NCBI GenBank assembly: GCA_017507285.1
Contig: JAFWBF010000070.1
Location: 1 to 8,825 of the forward strand
DNA: 8,825 nucleotides
DNA from: Bacteroidales bacterium
Lineage (GTDB): Bacteria; Bacteroidota; Bacteroidia; Bacteroidales; P3
Direction of reading: 5' to 3'
Both the position numbers and the translations under genes were made by a program. This document shows positions 5,033 to 8,825 of this stretch, piece by piece. Numbering within the stretch: the first letter of the stretch is position 1; every line of letters starts with the position of its first letter. The notes under the pieces are model-generated. The model was not told the origin of the DNA. It saw only the letters and a list, made by a program, of their open reading frames with translations, and did not search any database.

Positions 5033-5870
5033 ATATAAACGCATGTGCTGCTTGGTAGCCTTGATTATAAAGGTCTAGCAATTTGGATGTATCTTTCTCC
5101 ATGCGGCTTACAGTGATAGGCTGCGTTGGGCGGATAACTATCAGTTCGCCTCTATCTTCCAGTTCTTCTACCATTGCTATCTGCCGGTTATACATCATAT
5201 TGCGACTGGCAATGGCTTGTCTCAACTCGGGATATTTGCAATAAAAAAATGGGGGTATCTTCGAGATTTTATCTTCTTTGCGATAACCTTTGTTTCGGGT
5301 AAGTACTACCACATTGTTGTTATAACCAAGTTCACGAGCACGCAATAATGGTATGCTGTCGGTAATACCACCATCAAGCATAGGCGTGCCATCCACGTAT
5401 GCTATAGGGCATACAAAGGGCAAACTGCTGGAGGCTTTCACTATCTCTATTATTCTATGTGGATTATATTTCTCGTTGTAATAGCAAGGTTTGCCCGTGT
5501 AGCAATTGGTCGTTACCATCTCGTACTCTTCGGTACACTTGGCATAAGCAGCGTAATCGTAAGGTATTATACGTTCGGGAAATTCGTGAAACATCAAGTC
5601 GAAGTCCATTATATTTCCTTTTGTTATAAGATGCTTGACACCTATAAAGTGGTACTTATCCAGCATATCAATGTTGCTATATTTGGCCCTTCCACGTTGG
5701 CCGGACATATACGAAAGTCCATTGCATGCACCAGCACTTACACCTATAGTGTAGGGAAAACGTATGCCATGATCCATAAAGCAGTCCAATACACCGCTGG
5801 TAAACACACCTCGCATCCCACCTCCCTCTAATATCAATCCCGACTGTGGGGTAATTGTTATCTTATTCAT
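5031..5870 (-). CDS. Patatin-like phospholipase (YjjU-type)
   Basis: This is a predicted acyl hydrolase of the patatin family, using a Ser-Asp dyad on lipid esters. Over 279 residues the family landmarks appear in order: the oxyanion-hole glycines GGGMRG (16-21), the nucleophile elbow GVSAG with Ser45 (43-47), and the catalytic Asp in DGG (166-168). Length and the LILEGGGMRGVFTSGVLDCF start resemble the bacterial YjjU-like subgroup rather than large secreted patatin toxins. No signal peptide or membrane segment is visible, so it is probably cytoplasmic or peripheral; the substrate is unknown. It starts at ATG (5868-5870), 21 bases after the TIGR04076 gene, and is the last gene of its block, ending inside the terminator at 4981-5032. 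Cys residues are fairly many (30, 49, 112, 123, 129, 154, 206). All catalytic residues are intact. Confidence 0.93.
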   Translation of the reverse strand: MNKITITPQSGLILEGGGMRGVFTSGVLDCFMDHGIRFPYTIGVSAGACNGLSYMSGQRGRAKYSNIDMLDKYHFIGVKHLITKGNIMDFDLMFHEFPERIIPYDYAAYAKCTEEYEMVTTNCYTGKPCYYNEKYNPHRIIEIVKASSSLPFVCPIAYVDGTPMLDGGITDSIPLLRARELGYNNNVVVLTRNKGYRKEDKISKIPPFFYCKYPELRQAIASRNMMYNRQIAMVEELEDRGELIVIRPTQPITVSRMEKDTSKLLDLYNQGYQAAHAFI

Positions 5871-5891
5871 AGGTAATGGTTTTTGTATAGT

Positions 5892-6197
5892 TTAATTCTC
5901 TACTTCTAGCAAGAAACTTACGGGACGGAAACCATCATTACATGAAAGCATCGCCGAATGAGGGTCTTTCATCCATCCGTCGAAGAAGTTACCTCCACCA
6001 CAGGCCAGCACTTCCACAAAAGGCTGCAGAGTTTGCCAAGCACTATCGCAGAAACCGTCGGGCTTGTTACCACCAATTACTCGGAAGGTTTGCCCCACCT
6101 TTATATCACAAGTGTGGCTTATCGGATTTTCATACTTCTGCATAAGGTCGGGATATTCGGTCTTGCGTATGGCAGTAATCTTTATTGTCTTAATCAT
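5892..6197 (-). CDS. TIGR04076 family protein, function unknown
   Basis: This is a short 101-residue protein resembling the TIGR04076 family. The signs are an N-terminal strand KTIKITAIRK, CDIKVGQTFRV (30-40), PDGFCDSAWQTLQPFVEVLA (46-65), a glycine-rich turn GGGNFFDGWMKD (67-78) and a C-terminal CNDGFRPVSF (86-95). Cys30, Cys50, Cys66 and Cys86 are well placed to bind metal or be redox-active, but no activity has been assigned to the family that I can name. It starts at ATG (6195-6197), 28 bases after the ribE stop and just past a terminator-like hairpin. The patatin gene follows after 21 bases, so the two are probably co-transcribed. No promoter is evident in the 28-base gap, so expression may rely on read-through from ribE. 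Confidence 0.82.
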   Translation of the reverse strand: MIKTIKITAIRKTEYPDLMQKYENPISHTCDIKVGQTFRVIGGNKPDGFCDSAWQTLQPFVEVLACGGGNFFDGWMKDPHSAMLSCNDGFRPVSFLLEVEN

Positions 6198-6211
6198 AGG
6201 TAAGAGTATCT

Positions 6212-6239
6212 AAAAAGAAAGCTGCCTATTTGGCAGCTT
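6212..6239 (-). terminator. Terminator-like hairpin straddling the ribE stop codon
   Basis: On the minus strand AAGCTGCC, loop AAATA, GGCAGCTT (complement of 6219-6239) forms an 8-bp GC-containing stem. It is followed at once by TCTTTTT (complement of 6212-6218). The ribE stop TAG (6226-6228) sits at the loop edge, so the left arm is coding. This would attenuate or end transcription after ribE before the two downstream genes, unless translating ribosomes block its folding. Confidence 0.65.
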
Positions 6240-6837
6240 CCATATATTGTTCTAATAAACGTTGTACATATTTGCCAAACACATCAAACTCGATGTTTAC
6301 CACCGTTCCTTTTTGAAAGTTGTGGAAATTGGTTACTTGGTGAGTGTAGGGTATTATGGCCACCGAAAACATACCTCGTTCCGAATCTACCACCGTTAGG
6401 CTTACTCCGTTGATGGATATCGAACCTTTTGGCACTGTAATATTCTTATTCTTGTTGAAGTCGTATTCGAAATAATAACGCCAGCTACCGTTTTCGTCTA
6501 CCACATTGATACAGGTAGCAGTTTGGTCTACATGGCCTTGCACTATATGTCCGTCAAAACGACCGTCCATACGCATGGAGCGTTCCACGTTTACTTCGGT
6601 GCCTACTTCCCATGTGCTTAAGTTGGTCTTAAGCATAGTTTCGTCCATGGCGGTAACTACATATTGTTTCTTTTCCTTGTCTACACTTACCACAGTAAGG
6701 CAGCAACCGTCATGTGCCATGCTTTGGTCTATAGCCAATTCGTCGGCAAAGTCCACTTCCAAAGTGAAATGAAAGTTGGTTTTGTCTTGTTCTATCTTTA
6801 CAACCTTAGCGGTTTTTTCTACTATTCCTGTAAACAT
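6226..6837 (-). CDS. ribE: Riboflavin synthase, alpha chain
   Basis: The enzyme performs dismutation of two 6,7-dimethyl-8-ribityllumazine molecules to riboflavin, the last step of vitamin B2 synthesis; it is cytoplasmic and trimeric. The 203-residue protein begins with the family hallmark MFTGIVE and has two homologous lumazine-binding barrels. The first holds SMAHDGCCLTVV (39-50) and is followed by GHIVQGHVD (96-104). The second holds KGSISINGVSLTVV (137-150), IPYTHQVTNF (162-171, usually IPHTxxxTxF) and FDVFGKYVQR (184-193). The C-terminal trimerising helix is present. Length is normal. It starts at ATG (6835-6837), 32 bases after the peptidase stop, so it is likely in the same transcript. 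No other rib genes are in the window. No FMN riboswitch is visible upstream. The symbol ribE is used in the sense of riboflavin synthase (ribC in E. coli). Confidence 0.96.
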   Translation of the reverse strand: MFTGIVEKTAKVVKIEQDKTNFHFTLEVDFADELAIDQSMAHDGCCLTVVSVDKEKKQYVVTAMDETMLKTNLSTWEVGTEVNVERSMRMDGRFDGHIVQGHVDQTATCINVVDENGSWRYYFEYDFNKNKNITVPKGSISINGVSLTVVDSERGMFSVAIIPYTHQVTNFHNFQKGTVVNIEFDVFGKYVQRLLEQYMEAAK

Positions 6838-6869
6838 ATCTGTATATATTTATTGTATATTGTGTAATA

Positions 6870-8825
6870 CTATAAGTTCTGTTGATAATAGTCGAACATT
6901 TTCTTGTAGAGGTGTACTCTGTCGGCACCACGCACGTTGTGTGGATGATGAGGATATACAAAGTAGTCAACAAGTTTGCCCGACTTTATACAAGCGTCGA
7001 TAAATTCAAGCGAATGTTGCCATACCACAGTTGGGTCTTCGGCTCCGTGGATTACTAACAAACGACCATCCAAGTTGTTTGCCTTACCAATCAAACTTGT
7101 GTTTTTGTATCCTTCTGGATTTTCTTGAGGGGTATCCATATAACGTTCGCCATACATCACTTCGTACCATTTCCAATCTATAACCGGACCACCTGCACAA
7201 CCTACTTTAAACACATCGGGGTGGGTAAGTTTAAGGCTTATGGTCATAAATCCACCATAGCTCCATCCTTCCACACCTATGCGGTTGGGGTCTACATAAG
7301 GCAATGTTTTTAGAAAATCCACGCCCTTCATCTGGTCGGCCATTTCGGCTACTCCAAGGTTGCGGTGTATTATACTTTCAAACTCAAAACCACGGTTGTC
7401 GGTACCACGATTGTCCACCGTGAACACTACATAACCTTGTTGAGCCAAGAACAGGAAGTATAGGTTGGCACCAGCCAACCAGCTTTCAGTTACCATTTGC
7501 GAGTGTGGTCCGCCATATACATATACAAGTACGGGGTGTTTCTTACCATCATTGTAGTTGATGGGTTTGATAAGGCGATAACATAAATCGCTAACACCGT
7601 CGGCCGACTTAATGGTTCCTACTTCTATTTCGGGCATCTTATATTTGGCCATTGGGTTGGGCGATGTGTGTATCTCTCTGATGGTTTTGCCTTTGCCCGA
7701 CACCAATAGTGCTTGATAGGGCACTGTGGTACTACTATACATATCGATAAACATATCGCCTTTGGCATTGGCTATTATGCTATGGGTGCCTTTGGCGGTA
7801 GTTATGCGTGCAACATCACCTGTTTTGATATCTACACTATAGGCCGCACGTTCCATAGGGTTCTCTATGTTGGAATAGAAAAACACCTTTTCGGCTTTGG
7901 CATCAAAACCTATTATGGATTGTACCTCGTAGTCGCCTTTAGTAACTTGCTTGATAAGGTTACCTTCTATGTCGTATAAATAGATGTGTTTGTATCCATC
8001 ACGCTGACTAAGCCACAAAAACTTATTGGCATCGTTTGGCATAAACAATAAACCTTCGGTAGGTTCTACATAGCGGTCGTTCTTTTCTTCGAACAGTACT
8101 TTATCCAAAGCACCTGTTTCGGCATTGTAGCGCTCTAGCCACATGTGGTTTTGTTCACGATTTATCTTGGCTATGTATATGTACTTTTCGTTGGGGCTCC
8201 AACTTACATTGGTCAAATAGTTCTCGCGCTCGGTTACAGAGGTATCCCTGCGTGATTTAAGATAAATAGTTTCATCGTTAAGGGTATTGTAAACACCTAC
8301 TTCCACCTCGTGGCTTTTCATTCCGGCCATAGGATAAGTTTCCGGAACAAGGGTTGCAGTTCTTGCAGCTGTGTTTACTATTGGATAGTCGGTTACCATA
8401 CTTTGGTCCATTCTATAGAATGCCAATAGGTTACCCTTTGGCGACCAGAATGTTCCTTTTTCTATTCCAAATTCGTTGCGGTGAACCGATTGACCAAATA
8501 CCACACCGCTGTTTTCATCACTAAATTTCTTCTCTTTCTTACCAGCCACCACATATAGGTCGTTACCTTTGGTGTAGGCATACTGGTATGTTGCCTGGTT
8601 TATGTCAATGTTTTCAGCATCAGTGGGGTACTCCATTGGATTAGAGATGGTATTTGACTTTAGGTTGTAAACATACATCTTGCCTTTGGAGTAGAACATA
8701 AACTCGCGGTCGCTGATGAATGATATGTTAGGAAAATACGAAAGCATCTTGCCACCTACTACCAGCATAGCTTTGTTTAGTTGCTCCAATGTAAGCAATG
8801 GTTTTTCCGATTTTCTGTTGGCACT
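6870..8825 (-). CDS. Dipeptidyl peptidase IV-like S9 family prolyl peptidase (5' partial)
   Basis: This is a serine peptidase of the S9B (DPP IV) group, which removes N-terminal dipeptides, preferably with Pro at position 2; in Bacteroidota it is usually periplasmic. The frame stays open to the right edge (SANRKSEKP precedes the TTG at 8798), so the true start and signal peptide lie outside. 651 codons are visible of an expected 700 or so. The N-terminal beta-propeller includes VHRNEFGIEKGTFWSPKGN, the site of the amino-terminus-binding Glu. The C-terminal alpha/beta hydrolase has GWSYGG (Ser at 7260-7262), HGAEDP (Asp at 7035-7037) and HPHNV (His at 6939-6941), with YVYGGPHSQ and GERYMDTPQENPEGY typical of this group. 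All triad residues are intact. It ends 32 bases before ribE. It may feed amino-acid fermentation by trimming peptides, by inference. Confidence 0.93.
   Translation of the reverse strand, partial: SANRKSEKPLLTLEQLNKAMLVVGGKMLSYFPNISFISDREFMFYSKGKMYVYNLKSNTISNPMEYPTDAENIDINQATYQYAYTKGNDLYVVAGKKEKKFSDENSGVVFGQSVHRNEFGIEKGTFWSPKGNLLAFYRMDQSMVTDYPIVNTAARTATLVPETYPMAGMKSHEVEVGVYNTLNDETIYLKSRRDTSVTERENYLTNVSWSPNEKYIYIAKINREQNHMWLERYNAETGALDKVLFEEKNDRYVEPTEGLLFMPNDANKFLWLSQRDGYKHIYLYDIEGNLIKQVTKGDYEVQSIIGFDAKAEKVFFYSNIENPMERAAYSVDIKTGDVARITTAKGTHSIIANAKGDMFIDMYSSTTVPYQALLVSGKGKTIREIHTSPNPMAKYKMPEIEVGTIKSADGVSDLCYRLIKPINYNDGKKHPVLVYVYGGPHSQMVTESWLAGANLYFLFLAQQGYVVFTVDNRGTDNRGFEFESIIHRNLGVAEMADQMKGVDFLKTLPYVDPNRIGVEGWSYGGFMTISLKLTHPDVFKVGCAGGPVIDWKWYEVMYGERYMDTPQENPEGYKNTSLIGKANNLDGRLLVIHGAEDPTVVWQHSLEFIDACIKSGKLVDYFVYPHHPHNVRGADRVHLYKKMFDYYQQNL

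Noticed and set aside
8796..8798. TTG as the real start of the S9 peptidase
   Set aside because: The frame continues open to the window edge, and no signal peptide follows the TTG. The gene is therefore truncated by the window.

Overview
The window looks like chromosome from a low-GC member of the Bacteroidota, most likely order Bacteroidales. Three things support this. There is a near-perfect Bacteroidota-type promoter (TTTG, 20 bp, TATCTTTG) before the gene at 4312. Start codons sit behind A-rich leaders without clear Shine-Dalgarno sites. The protein families also fit: an S9B dipeptidyl peptidase of the Bacteroidales type, a GMP kinase, MreC/MreD, a small outer-membrane barrel and a TIGR04076 protein. 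Genus and species cannot be read from the sequence.

Layout. Positions 1-102 hold the last codons of an unrecognised plus-strand gene. It converges on a four-gene minus-strand block, and a bidirectional terminator (123-163) separates the two. In transcription order the block is an unnamed 410-residue protein (3377-2145), gmk (2138-1557), mreC (1546-704) and mreD (711-193). Spacings are 6, 10 and -8 bases, so it reads as one operon linking nucleotide metabolism to cell-elongation proteins. mreB, mrdA (PBP2) and rodA are not adjacent.

Positions 3378-4311 are a 934-base gap without a convincing gene, and they contain the most unusual structure here. Four odd-length palindromes are centred exactly 21 bp apart (3861, 3882, 3903, 3924), with arm substitutions mirrored between left and right arms in three of the four. 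They lie inside a larger inverted repeat (3792-3977). After this region, a clear promoter and an (TA)n-containing leader precede a secreted beta-barrel outer-membrane protein (4312-4956).

That barrel gene converges, across a 23-bp bidirectional terminator hairpin (4981-5032), on a second minus-strand block. In transcription order this is a dipeptidyl peptidase IV-like S9 peptidase (running off the right edge, ending at 6870), ribE riboflavin synthase (6837-6226), a TIGR04076 protein (6197-5892) and a patatin-like lipase (5870-5031). A terminator-like hairpin straddles the ribE stop codon, so the last two genes may be expressed separately or through partial read-through.

Most genes are ordinary housekeeping or envelope genes. 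The palindrome array and its enclosing hairpin are the best candidates for something undescribed, either a structured RNA, a MITE-like element or a phased operator array. This cannot be decided from one window.
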